Positions 8,726 to 17,061 of a DNA stretch of 30,132 nucleotides are shown here, in pieces (the stretch's first letter is position 1; the number at the start of each line of letters is the position of its first letter). Under the pieces are notes generated by a model. That model saw nothing but the letters and a program-made list of their open reading frames with translations. It was not told the origin of the DNA and made no database searches. The translations under genes were made by a program, and so were the position numbers. Source of the stretch: Coemansia sp. RSA 922 (taxonomy: Eukaryota > Kickxellomycota > Kickxellomycetes > Kickxellales > Kickxellaceae); NCBI GenBank assembly GCA_027577415.1, contig JANBQS010000156.1, positions 1-30,132 on the forward strand, read 5' to 3'.

Positions 8726-8947
8726 ATGACTGCTTTAATCGCCGATGAACAAATTGGAGAACAGGTCGCACCTGTGAATAGCAATGAACCCTTGCCGGGA
8801 AAAAAGTGCTCGGTTAGAACATGCCCCAACCTTGCCTTGCCAGAAATGAGTATGTGTAGCGTATGCTTTGCACTTCAATCAATTAATGATCGTGAGGGGG
8901 AACTTCAACCCCTAGATCCAAAGGCCAATCCCAATACCTCCTCTTAA
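8726..8947 (+). CDS. Cys-motif mini-protein B, 73 aa, paralogue of A
   Basis: This complete ORF starts with ATG in the same ATGACTGC context as mini-gene A. It carries CSVRTCPNLALPEMSMCSVC (residues about 28-47), i.e. Cx4Cx10Cx2C, the same spacing as copy A but with the last ligand Cys instead of His. Zinc sites commonly tolerate such His/Cys exchange. The rest is acidic and polar (NDREGELQPLDPKANP) and has diverged strongly from copy A, suggesting selection on the knuckle alone. There is no signal peptide or membrane segment. The function is unknown. Confidence 0.65.
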   Translation: MTALIADEQIGEQVAPVNSNEPLPGKKCSVRTCPNLALPEMSMCSVCFALQSINDREGELQPLDPKANPNTSS

Positions 8948-9434
8948 TCTTCTCATGTCTCTAGATTCAGCTTGATAGCCCATTAGATTGTTTGGAATAT
9001 GTTTTATTTTTTTGGGTATGTTTTGAAGCATACTACATGTCGCCAAACGTCCTTGTCAAGAAATCGTAATTACGACCATACCTAATGTCACTATACATCT
9101 CCAACATACACAGGATAGCTTGCTGTACTATTTGGACAGTTTAAATTCAATGAATAAACTCTAATCTACTAGTTGATAAGTGCTTAGTACACACGTGGCA
9201 CAATCAATTTGCTTTGCATTGTAGCGTGTAGCCAACATCACCTCCATTCTGCCAACCTTTCTCACTTTGTTTTTAAAAGGCAAAAAAAAAAAACAAAGAA
9301 AAGATGGAGCTTTGCATGATTTACTTAGTGAACACATGTTTCCTTTGTTAAATGAGATCTTTGTCTTTTCATGCAAACCACCAAATTGGCAAAGAAAACA
9401 AAGAAAACAAAGAAGGCAATGGTTTTGTTGTCGG

Positions 9435-9454
9435 TGGAAGCATGGATGCTTCCA
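9435..9454. promoter_or_regulatory. Perfect inverted repeat (arms TGGAAGCAT / ATGCTTCCA, 2-bp spacer)
   Basis: A 20-bp palindrome lies 37 bases upstream of the TATA box of the second barrel gene. The position and symmetry fit a dimeric activator site; no known factor is assigned. Confidence 0.45.
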
Positions 9455-9490
9455 TCGACGGCGAAAAAGACAGGCGACCACTGCCTTGAC

Positions 9491-9497
9491 TATAAAT
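9491..9497 (+). promoter_or_regulatory. TATA box of the second barrel protein gene
   Basis: TATAAAT in GACTATAAATCCG, 113 bases before the ATG at 9604. Confidence 0.6.
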
Positions 9498-9603
9498 CCG
9501 TGGCCACCTCCACAGTTCAATTGTGTGTCTGTGCTTTTTCAACTATTTTTTGCATTCCACTCACTCACATTTACTTTAGTATTATTACTTTCTCTATACA
9601 GTT

Positions 9604-10062
9604 ATGAAGACCACCATCGCGTTTGCAGTTTTCGCTGGGTTTTTGGCCAGCGCACTGGCGCTTGATGCCGCTGACACCCACGCGACTTTACCTCCACAAC
9701 CAACAGCTGGTTCGGGCCTACGTAGGCGTGCTGGCAGCTCCAATGTATCTGCCGCGGGCCCATTTGTGGGCAAATTGACTTGGTATAACGTTGGAGGCGA
9801 TGCTTGTGAAACAAAGAGCAAGGGTACTGACATGGTAGCTGCCCTAAATAAGCCACAATATGGAGATACCAGCAAGGTGTCACCCAACTGCGGCAAGTGT
9901 GCCAAGATCAAGGGCGACAAGGCTACGATTGTTGTCAGGATTGTAGACGCCTGTGAAGATTGCAAATTTGGTAGTCTTGATCTCTCCAAGGCAGCATTTA
10001 AAGCCGTCACCAAAGCAGACGGCGTGGCTAATAAGATTTCTTGGTCATGGGTCAAGTGCTAG
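9604..10062 (+). CDS. Secreted RlpA-like double-psi beta-barrel protein (paralogue 2)
   Basis: The 152-residue protein has a signal peptide (MKTTIAFAVFAGFLASALAL), then a short Ala/Pro/Ser-rich propeptide-like stretch with an LRRR site (about residues 39-42) that could be a Kex2-type cleavage point. The barrel domain follows: GKLTWYNVGGDAC, a central CGKCAKIKGDKATIVVRIVD block, ACEDCKFGSLDLSKAAF, and the terminal ISWSWVKC. It keeps the VDxC...LDLS pattern, including the Asp lost in the paralogue at 6703. The role is secreted and extracellular; glycan binding or effector activity is possible but unproven. Its stop lies only about 230 bases before the next gene's ATG. Confidence 0.85.
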   Translation: MKTTIAFAVFAGFLASALALDAADTHATLPPQPTAGSGLRRRAGSSNVSAAGPFVGKLTWYNVGGDACETKSKGTDMVAALNKPQYGDTSKVSPNCGKCAKIKGDKATIVVRIVDACEDCKFGSLDLSKAAFKAVTKADGVANKISWSWVKC

Positions 10063-10295
10063 AACCGCCAAACATGATCTGGCTACTTGGCTCAGCGTAT
10101 GCAAGTCGAGCTGCGAGCCACCAAGATTATCGTCAACAAGATCAAGAGTTTTCATATTTTTTCTTCTCTGTTGGTAAGGGTCCTAGCACCCCCACCTCCG
10201 CTTTCCCCACAGAGCAATTGCTTGCAAACTTTTTCCTTTCCTCAATTTTGTTTAATTTATTTATATTTTTTTTTCTTCGTTTGCCAATTCACGCA

Positions 10296-12176
10296 ATGGA
10301 TGCTTGGGAATGCAGAAAGAGACCAAGACTGGACCCGTGTAGAAGACATGACCTCGAGGGGGCATTTCGACTAGTGGCCGACTACTTGGTTCAACCCGAG
10401 GGCGACAATGATCCGTGGTTAGTGCGCGAGTCGTCTGTAGACCGGCTACGCTTGCTCCAACCCTTGGCAGCCGTGTGTCACAGCTGGCGACGAGCAGTGT
10501 TGCCCCTGTTTTACCAGACAGCCGCCTGCTCCATCAAAGAATTGCCTGGGCGCAACTCGAGCACCGCTCCTATAGACTTGGATCGGGACTGCTCGAACCA
10601 TGTCCAGCGCACTAACTTGAATCTAATCGTGTCAGGCGGGTACCAAAAGTATGTCCGGCGACTGGCTATCGACCTCGTTGGAGACGTTTCGCCCGACCAG
10701 CCGATCACTTTGCTAACCGAGGCAGGGTTCGGAAGAATCAGTTGGCCCAAGATCAAAAGGCTGCGATTGAGTCACTGGCATGGGCAAAGCCACGGCAAGG
10801 CCGTTTATAGCGCTGAGTCGTTGGCCAGACTCAACGCATACCTATTGCACACGCTGCCCAAGCTAAAGTCCATAAAGTATATCTCGTCAGACGATCGGCG
10901 ACACTACTCCGAGTTCCCACTTGATGGGTTGCTGTCGTCGATGCTAAGCCGTCTCACGGACGTCCGGATCACGTCAGGACTGGTTCCAGACATGTGCTCG
11001 TCAGCGTTTTTGCCTCGTCTAGTGTCGCTGACTCTGCGTAGCCCGATTTATGCGGGCGCTGCGCATTTGCCACGTATTTTTGCCGAGACGCTAGAGCACT
11101 TGCATATTGGATTCTCGTCCACCGAGTCTATTTGGGGCAGGTTTTACGTGGCCGACGACGCACAAACAGTTCAATTCAAGCAGCTGCGGTCGCTAGTGCT
11201 TGAATACAGCGAGGCTATCGATGACGGACGGAGGGCGGCCAGAGCACAAAAAGAAAATCGACTCTACAGTGACTCCGATTCAATGGACGTGGATATGGAC
11301 GACAGCCTGTACACTTATTACAGTGACGACAGTAGCCACAAACTTGGAGCCACTGCTCAGAGCCCGTCTGGAGCCCGTGTTCGACCCGTGTTCTCGAAAC
11401 TGCAACAACTGAGTATCCACAAGTATCCGTTCTCGATTTCACGCGTTCTGCGGCATTTCCAGCTCGATCGCATTCCACATATTTCCATTCGCGATATCAG
11501 AAAGGGGTGGGACAGTCTAGATGCTGCTATAGTTACGGAGATGTCCAGTCTGCGCGTGCACATCGAGCAGGAATTCGAGTCAAAAAGAGAAGAGCAGCAG
11601 TATCAGGTGTGGTTTAATCGCCTATTCTCCGTTTCTTCGCGCCTCACCAGCTTACAGCTACAGGCGCCTACCACAATGCCACTATCATTGCCCGACGTCG
11701 TTGGTCTTACACGCCTTGTAACGTTGTCGTTCAGCATGAGAGTGGATCTTGGCACAATACCTAGCCTCCTCAGTCGCCTCACCCATTTGCGGCATCTTGC
11801 TATACATATTTTTCCGCGAATGAGCACATCATCGCTGAGAAGCCTGGGCGTGCTCGAAAGCGGCGACTATGAGATATTGGCTGATTTGCCGCCGCTTAGC
11901 TGTAGTTTACAACATCTGGTTGCCTACATTGGTTTGGAGCCTGACTGTGGGTATGCACGCCGATTGGCTGGTGACGAGTGCGATGATGATCCGCTAGAGA
12001 TTGAGCGTGAACTCACGTGGCTGATGGCTCGGGTACCTTCGTTGGAAACGCTTAAGACTGAAGAGTGGACAAGTAGCGGCGTGACTGTGTGTATTGATGA
12101 GCTGATGGCCTGCACCGAAATCCATCCCTACGTTAAACATCTTGGCAGTATAGAGGTGTCTGTGTGGAAGTATTGA
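10296..12176 (+). CDS. F-box/leucine-rich-repeat-like protein, 626 aa
   Basis: The frame is open from 10041, overlapping the previous gene's stop, but the first sensible ATG is at 10296. It starts a basic N-terminus (ECRKRPRLD). Residues about 51-76 (LRLLQPLAAVCHSWRRAVLPLFYQTA) resemble a degenerate F-box helix pair with the typical C-x-x-WR. The remainder consists of repeated L-x-x-L-x-L segments (WPKIKRLRLSHW, LPRLVSLTLRS, FKQLRSLVLEY, FSKLQQLSIHKY, LTRLVTLSFSM, LTHLRHLAIHIF) consistent with an irregular LRR solenoid. An acidic insertion (SDSDSMDVDMDDS) is near residue 325. It is homologous along about 400 residues to the minus-strand gene at 17105. A substrate-receptor role in SCF ubiquitin ligases is the usual inference, not shown here. 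Confidence 0.75.
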   Translation: MDAWECRKRPRLDPCRRHDLEGAFRLVADYLVQPEGDNDPWLVRESSVDRLRLLQPLAAVCHSWRRAVLPLFYQTAACSIKELPGRNSSTAPIDLDRDCSNHVQRTNLNLIVSGGYQKYVRRLAIDLVGDVSPDQPITLLTEAGFGRISWPKIKRLRLSHWHGQSHGKAVYSAESLARLNAYLLHTLPKLKSIKYISSDDRRHYSEFPLDGLLSSMLSRLTDVRITSGLVPDMCSSAFLPRLVSLTLRSPIYAGAAHLPRIFAETLEHLHIGFSSTESIWGRFYVADDAQTVQFKQLRSLVLEYSEAIDDGRRAARAQKENRLYSDSDSMDVDMDDSLYTYYSDDSSHKLGATAQSPSGARVRPVFSKLQQLSIHKYPFSISRVLRHFQLDRIPHISIRDIRKGWDSLDAAIVTEMSSLRVHIEQEFESKREEQQYQVWFNRLFSVSSRLTSLQLQAPTTMPLSLPDVVGLTRLVTLSFSMRVDLGTIPSLLSRLTHLRHLAIHIFPRMSTSSLRSLGVLESGDYEILADLPPLSCSLQHLVAYIGLEPDCGYARRLAGDECDDDPLEIERELTWLMARVPSLETLKTEEWTSSGVTVCIDELMACTEIHPYVKHLGSIEVSVWKY

Positions 12177-12879
12177 AAATATAAATCATGTTGCTGTTAT
12201 TCGTATACTAACTTGAGGCTACCAGCAATCAAACTAACGGTCGAAGAGCTACCAAATAATTATTTCCATGTTTGCTTGCAAGTGAAAAGCAAAAAAAAAA
12301 AAGATGAATCTGCAACTTGCTGACTGCTATTTTGTGATGACTGGCAGAGACATATCACTTGACTGGACGCATCTCATTCAAGCTCATGACGAATGTTGCC
12401 ATGACTGGGTGCTACCAGCTGACCTTTAGTTTTCTTTCTGGAAAATGCACCCAAACAGCAGGTCGGCAACATGGAGGCAAGCTACCTTCTAAGGTATCAT
12501 GCTGTGATTGGTGCAGCCTCTTTCGTATTCTTTTTGTTTCAAAGGAAGCTACAACTTGGAAAAGAGAGGGGAGTACACAGTCAACCATTATCACGGGTAA
12601 ACAGCTGATCTCCCGGGGTGCTCTTTGAGACAAAGAGCTGCAATCACTAGGTCTGTTTCTTAGCTGCCTACCAAAGGAAAAAAAAAGGGAGAGAGGGCGG
12701 ATTTTGCCCTGGCTGAATATCCCTATAGCGAGAAAATAATCCACCCCTTTCTGCTATAAAAACCCAAGCTGTCGCCACCCCTATTATAACATCCAGAACA
12801 AACACCACACATATCATATTCTCCAATCATATATTTTTTTACCTACCAACTGCTGCAATAGCGAATAGTATAAACAATA
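12177..12879. other. Intergenic region upstream of the 133-aa orphan
   Basis: The first 100 bases are the A/T-rich 3' UTR of the F-box-like gene. A poly-A tract is near 12290-12301, and a TATA box at 12755 serves the next gene. The 89-codon (+) and 110-codon (-) frames here overlap each other and look non-coding. Confidence 0.6.
12755..12762 (+). promoter_or_regulatory. TATA box of the 133-aa orphan gene
   Basis: TATAAAAA in CTGCTATAAAAACCC, 125 bases before the ATG at 12880. The distance is close to that of the small genes at 7763, 8726 and 9604. Confidence 0.55.
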
Positions 12880-13281
12880 ATGGTAAAGTATTGCGTACTT
12901 GAATATAGCGAGGCTGGCGAGCTTACTATATGCATAGACGATTTGGAACCTGTTTTAACTGATAAGGAGTTCGATGAGAGACTGTTATACGCCAACCAAC
13001 AACATAATTTTGGATATGGCCTCTACGTACTAAGAAAGGATGGCTTGTCACAAGTTACTTATGATAATATTGGTCCAAGGAGAGATTTAGATGATAAGGG
13101 GTTTTTTTATATCTTCATTGGGCACGATGATGAGTTAGCGATGTTTAACAATATAGCCCCAGGAAAACCTGACGAATTATTCAATCATGTTGTGGCTATG
13201 AACAAGAAACCTACTGTAAAGAATGAGAGGTCATCTTTTTTGGAGAGTATAGCAAAGAACTTCGGCTGTTCTCTTATGTAG
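12880..13281 (+). CDS. Hypothetical protein, 133 aa, no recognised family
   Basis: This complete ORF has a well-placed TATA box and a C/A-rich leader. The acidic product has ordinary globular composition (YCVLEYSEAGELTICIDDLEP, FFYIFIGHDDELAMFNNI), with no signal peptide, membrane segment or known motif. The C-terminal third is more basic and ends in FGCSLM. The mixed alpha/beta pattern, clean start and TATA promoter suggest a genuine expressed gene. It is convergent with the small minus-strand ORF at 13484. Coding sequence is AT-rich like the 4122 orphan, but I see no homology between them. Confidence 0.65.
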   Translation: MVKYCVLEYSEAGELTICIDDLEPVLTDKEFDERLLYANQQHNFGYGLYVLRKDGLSQVTYDNIGPRRDLDDKGFFYIFIGHDDELAMFNNIAPGKPDELFNHVVAMNKKPTVKNERSSFLESIAKNFGCSLM

Positions 13282-13483
13282 TCATTTAGAACCTCTCCAG
13301 AATAGCTCACTAGATAGCCAGTCAGTCAGTAGTCCTTTTCAGTATAGAAGTTTTTTTGTTTGGACTTAGTTTTTATTATTTAGTGAGCGTAGCGAACCTT
13401 TTTAGCATATATAATATAATAAGAATAAGAGCGTATAAAAAGTGAGAACAAGTGTCTCTCTCTGGATGTCGACAGGTCAATGT

Positions 13484-13729
13484 TTATATAGCCTTTTTCA
13501 TGGCCCGTTTCCATAGACGGAAATACGCCTTACCCAATACCCTTAGTGTCGCCGTGTTGTGCCTCTTTGTAGGCGGGCGATAATCTATCGGCGGAGAGGC
13601 ATTTGGGCGTTGAGAGTCCGGGTCATCCGGCATACGTGTGTTGCCATTAGACTGATCACGTGGGCCGACGCGCTGTGCCACGACGCGCGTAACACTAGCA
13701 ACTCTTTTCTGTGATGTATCAATAATCAT
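13484..13729 (-). CDS. Possible small basic protein, 81 aa
   Basis: The ORF has a true ATG at 13729. The product is basic and polar, with a Pro/Asn-rich middle (PDDPDSQRPNASPPIDYRPP) and a basic amphipathic C-terminus (VLGKAYFRLWKRAMKKAI) that could contact membranes or nucleic acid. No family is recognised and no TATA box is clear. It lies between a convergent orphan and the low-complexity gene at 13949, on the same strand as the latter. It could be a genuine short gene or a chance frame. Confidence 0.4.
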   Translation of the reverse strand: MIIDTSQKRVASVTRVVAQRVGPRDQSNGNTRMPDDPDSQRPNASPPIDYRPPTKRHNTATLRVLGKAYFRLWKRAMKKAI

Positions 13730-13948
13730 TTTCTTCTACTCTATTTTCTAAAAATGTGTGTATTTTCTCACATCCTCTATTTAGAATCCCAGCTATCGTT
13801 GCCTAGCTTTCTGAAGTAAAGTCGGGTACGAAAGATGAAGCACAAGCACACAACAAGGAAATATTTTTATGAGTTGATTTGAGTGCAAATGAGAAAGATG
13901 AAAAGATACTAAAGTGAAGTTTAGCTGTGGTTGTTGCCATGACCGCGG

Positions 13949-15820
13949 TTATTTCCTCGCTGGTTCCGTCTGTGCCTTGGTTGCCCACCGTTCTGCTGCT
14001 GGTTGTTGCCCGTTTTGCTGCTGCTCCTGCTGACCGTGGTTCGGTTGGTCATTGCGCGCTTGCTGCCGATTGTTGCCCCGTCGACTGCTTTGCTGTGGTT
14101 GGTGGTCGTTACCCGCTCGACTATTGCTCTGCTGCTGCTGGCTGTTGCGCGGTTGCTGATTCCCTGACGTCGAAGCCCCTTGTCCTGCAACTTGCCATGC
14201 TCTAGCGGGAGGAGGTCCAGTCGGCTGACGAGGAGGTGCCGCAGGCCTTTCACTCTCGGCAATTTGTGCCCTGTACGCCTCGAAGACCTCGTGCGCGGCC
14301 TCGAGGGAGACTACGACTTTGGTGCTGAAATCCTTTTTGATCTCAACCAGCCTGTCAGCAATATACCCAAGCGAGCCACGACGTTCCCTTCTTGGGATCA
14401 TCGTCTTGTCAGCCATTATGAACATCCGCCCGGCCTCGCTCTTGGTCTTCTTTTTGGCCGCAATTGACGTTGCAGTTGGCGTTGCGGGCTCCGAGTTCGC
14501 ACTCCATCTCCTATGCCGCCTCAAGCGGAGCTCAGATATTGCTACAACGCTGGCATAGTCGTCAACCAGGGGTCCGTCTGCTGGCTCGTTGACGATGGTG
14601 CGCCGTCTGACTGCTGGCGACTGAGGAGGAGTAGAATCCGTCTCTGCTCCTTGCTCGCCCATTTGCGCCAGAAAAGAGGCGCTGGCGGCCGCGAGCAGTC
14701 CAGCGACTGACAAAGGCTTGGATGCAGACATGGGCTCTGCTACAGACACGGCTTCCGGTAGGTCCGCGTCCTGCGCCTCTGCCCACAAGATGTAGCCGAT
14801 GTGTGCCGCTTCCTGCGATATACCGGTGCTGTTAGGCTGCACCTTGTTAGTGCGCTCAGTTCCAGCAGAGGAGACCTTCTCCTTGTGCCGGGCAGCCGGG
14901 ATCGGGGTGGCGACAGCGCTACTGCTTCTGCTGCTGGCGTTGGTGCCTTCGGTGGCCTTGCCCTCTTCACTCGGGCTCGCGCGAGCTACGACAGGCTGTA
15001 TAATAGCGTGGCTAGAGCTGGTAGCCAGCACGCCGTCGCTTGGGCCTGGAGCTTTTGTACTGCTGCTGGTACCAACTCGCTGCTGAGAATAGTCGTCTTC
15101 GTTAGTACCGGTGACAGGCTCGGCGCGTGTGGCAAACTCCGTAGGCTGCACTGCGATGACAGGAATGATGACTTCAGTGTTTTCGACCCGTTCTACATTC
15201 TCCTCGAGCGGCGCTTGATTGTCCTTATCGTCCTGCAACTCTGAACCAACACTGTTGTTTTCGGTACCGCGAGTCGGCGTATCATCGAACCAGTCATCAT
15301 AATACACGTCGAAGTTGTCTGTGGGCGGCACTACCTCCGTACTCGACTCGTCGCCCGAAGAAGCGCTGTTGGCAGATTTGCGCGAGTAGTCGTCGTTGTC
15401 GTCGTCGGAAAACTCTCTCACATTCAGAGTGATTTCGTCGTCCGTGGCCAAACTCGACTCGTCGTCCGGCAGCTCCTGACGCATGTTAGCATTATTACCG
15501 CTGGTCAGCTCCATATCGGGCCTAGGAGTATATTTGCCGTTCGCATTGAGTTGGTGCGGTTGATCGCCCGAGTTGCTTCCGAACCGCACATTGCGCGTGT
15601 TGCCAAACTTGAGCAAAGAGCTGGCGGCTCCCCGGTCATAGCTGTTGACAGGAAGCGTGGCGCTCGTTGCGTTGGCTACGCATAGCCTCCTGAGTGTTCG
15701 AATCGCTCTGCCGAGTCTCGCTGCTCTTGCCTCCACGCTCACATGATCAAGAACTGGTTTGAATAACTGCAACGACGCTTTGCCATTATCGCTCTGCGCT
15801 TGAGGAGAAGCAGGCGGCAC
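13949..15820 (-). CDS. Low-complexity protein with Gln/Asn-rich tail; C-terminal part of a frame-interrupted gene
   Basis: A 623-codon frame with no recognised domain. It holds acidic Ser/Asp-rich segments (EFSDDDNDDYSRK; YYDDWFDDTPTRG), an Ala/Ser-rich middle, and a short conserved-looking part (RERRGSLGYIADRLVEIKKDFSTKVVVSLEAAHEVFEAYRAQ, from about residue 480, quoted in pieces: RRGSLGYIADRL, VEIKKDF, EAAHEVFEAYRAQ). The tail is Gln/Asn-rich with SRRGNN motifs, prion-like in composition. The first codon of the frame is GTG and the first in-frame ATG is at 15514, so 15515-15872 would be untranslated if the gene stood alone. Yet that stretch reads as protein and continues the PLA repeat of the frame upstream, so it is more likely the continuation of the gene starting at 16431. 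Confidence 0.6.
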   Translation of the reverse strand: MPPASPQAQSDNGKASLQLFKPVLDHVSVEARAARLGRAIRTLRRLCVANATSATLPVNSYDRGAASSLLKFGNTRNVRFGSNSGDQPHQLNANGKYTPRPDMELTSGNNANMRQELPDDESSLATDDEITLNVREFSDDDNDDYSRKSANSASSGDESSTEVVPPTDNFDVYYDDWFDDTPTRGTENNSVGSELQDDKDNQAPLEENVERVENTEVIIPVIAVQPTEFATRAEPVTGTNEDDYSQQRVGTSSSTKAPGPSDGVLATSSSHAIIQPVVARASPSEEGKATEGTNASSRSSSAVATPIPAARHKEKVSSAGTERTNKVQPNSTGISQEAAHIGYILWAEAQDADLPEAVSVAEPMSASKPLSVAGLLAAASASFLAQMGEQGAETDSTPPQSPAVRRRTIVNEPADGPLVDDYASVVAISELRLRRHRRWSANSEPATPTATSIAAKKKTKSEAGRMFIMADKTMIPRRERRGSLGYIADRLVEIKKDFSTKVVVSLEAAHEVFEAYRAQIAESERPAAPPRQPTGPPPARAWQVAGQGASTSGNQQPRNSQQQQSNSRAGNDHQPQQSSRRGNNRQQARNDQPNHGQQEQQQNGQQPAAERWATKAQTEPARK

Positions 15821-16431
15821 TTGATGAGTAGCGGGCGTCGCTAGAGGACCGACAGCGGTCTGCGCTTAATGGGCAGCAAGGCTTTGCTAGAGGACCGGCG
15901 GCGGGCTTTGCTAGAGGACTGGCAGCGGGCGCTGTTAGAGGGGCAGCGGCCGTCGCTAGAGGACTTGTAGCAGGCGGCGCTTGGTCGATAGCGGACTCCT
16001 TGGCAAGTACTGAACGAGTAGCTGCTGCCCAGATGCGGCTTGCTATGATTATGCCAAAGACGAGACCAATTGCGAGTCCTACGGCAAGACCAATGGCGAG
16101 GCAGTGGACTCCGCCAATATCCTCGATATGACAACGACATTCTCCAGCATATCGAGGAGCTTGTGACAACTGGACGAGCAGCTCCTGCGTGTCCTTCATC
16201 GCTCTGACCGCCGCCTGGACAGCGCCGACAACGCTGTCGACCCGTTTTGGCAATGGCCAAAATCGCGCTAGTTGCTGCCTCAATCGCACCGGTAATGGAC
16301 TGGATTGCGCCAGTAGCCGCCTCGATCGCACTGGCGCCGTCTTGTACTCCTTGGACGGCCGACTTGAACAGGGTAATGCCTGATACCCAAGTGTATGCCA
16401 AGGCACCCAGGCCAACGAAACAGTGAATCAT
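15786..16431 (-). pseudogene. N-terminal membrane part of the same gene, spread over two reading frames
   Basis: From ATG 16431 the first frame encodes a hydrophobic start (CFVGLGALAYTWVSGITLF) and an Ala-rich amphipathic helix (AIEAATGAIQSITGAIEAAT) up to about 16248. Protein-like sequence then moves to the frame one base on: VDSVVGAVQAAVRAMKDTQELL, a transmembrane segment (LAIGLAVGLAIGLVFGIIIAS, 16038-16103) and an 8-residue SPLAKPAA-type repeat. At about 15860-15885 it shifts one base again into the 15820 frame. Neither shift coincides with an intron-sized GT-AG pair of suitable length that would spare the amphipathic helix. Alternatives are assembly indels in a functional gene, a true pseudogene, or an unusual intron. 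Confidence 0.55.
15838..15966 (-). repeat. Coding minisatellite, about 24-bp unit (PLA-x-PAA)
   Basis: The plus-strand core GCTAGAGGAC, or a close variant, starts at 15840, 15886, 15910, about 15934 and 15955. Spacings are 46, 24, 24 and 21. All but the first are multiples of three and encode PLA(T/K)(A/P)AA-like units in one frame. The 46-base spacing puts the last copy (GPLATPAT) in another frame. Confidence 0.75.
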
Positions 16432-16435
16432 TTTC

Positions 16436-16471
16436 CTGTGCGTGTGTGTGTGGGTGTGTGTGTGGGTGTGA
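16436..16471. repeat. (GT)n microsatellite
   Basis: GT repeats interrupted by GGG, immediately upstream (minus strand) of the ATG at 16431, i.e. in that gene's leader or promoter. Confidence 0.8.
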
Positions 16472-17061
16472 GGAATGAAGTTTACAAAAGCTATAAAGAT
16501 GTAAAATGCAAAGCGCGAGCAGATAGTGAAGCGGAAGAAAAAAAAGGTGTCCTGAAAAAATTTTATTTACACCTGTAGAGGAAGAGGCATACTTTGCTGC
16601 ATAGCAATAGGTGCTGTTTAGGATAGGGGGAGTCGTTGTTGTCTACACAAGAAAGAGACAACAAGCGTGGCCACCAGGTGACAGGGGTCCACGAGGAGCA
16701 TCTGAACCATCTCCGGGAAAATCCGTGAAAAAAAAGAGCCGGAACGCGTCCACACCTTGTGTGGCTGTTGTTTGTTCCTATCGCTCCACAGTCCAGAGGC
16801 GTTTGATTGTCCCTGAAAAACAGACCCTTTGATTATCTTTTTATTCGATCTGTGAGGATAGCAATTGAATTTTATCACTCTATCGCCATTTCAATGTAGC
16901 AATAGACTTGTGATTATTTTATCTCTTGGAGCGGATGGCTTAATGCCATCACTTGCGTGCTGAAAAGAGAAAGTACACATTCAGACTCACGTCAACGGCA
17001 AGGACCATTTCATTACAACCTTAAATTTTGAGTTCGGATTTGCCCTGACTTTGGCAATCCT

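Larger units (their letters stand above)
8195..8947 (+). repeat. Tandem duplicated segment, copy B (promoter + mini-gene)
   Basis: The partner of 7208-7969. Similarity covers the upstream region, the TATA box, the leader and the start of the coding region. Within the protein mainly the MTAL start and the cysteine spacing remain, so the coding sequence has diverged at least as much as the promoter. Confidence 0.75.
8948..9603. other. Intergenic region upstream of second barrel protein
   Basis: It holds an AATAAA at 9153, A-rich purine tracts near 9280-9300 and 9396-9415 (repeated AAAACAAAG units), a perfect 9-bp-arm inverted repeat at 9435-9454 and a TATA box at 9491. Overlapping frames on both strands (119 aa minus, 132 aa plus) are low-complexity translations of these tracts and are not called. 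Confidence 0.6.

Noticed and set aside
9161..9520. 119-codon minus frame and the 132-codon plus frame opposite it
   Set aside because: Both translate A-rich purine tracts and the promoter with the palindrome and TATA box; no domain or coding signature.
12412..12744. 110-codon minus frame in the 12.2-12.9 kb gap
   Set aside because: It covers the upstream region of the TATA-driven orphan and overlaps a plus frame; the amino-acid content is not protein-like.
14799..15244. Plus-strand frames of 95-147 codons within the low-complexity gene
   Set aside because: They are antisense to a longer, compositionally coherent minus frame and have low-complexity content expected of its complement.
16236..16252. 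GT...AG pair (GTCGACAG) at the first frame junction as a micro-intron
   Set aside because: Eight bases is far below any plausible intron length; the larger GT-AG choices checked either had the wrong length modulo three or removed the convincing amphipathic helix.
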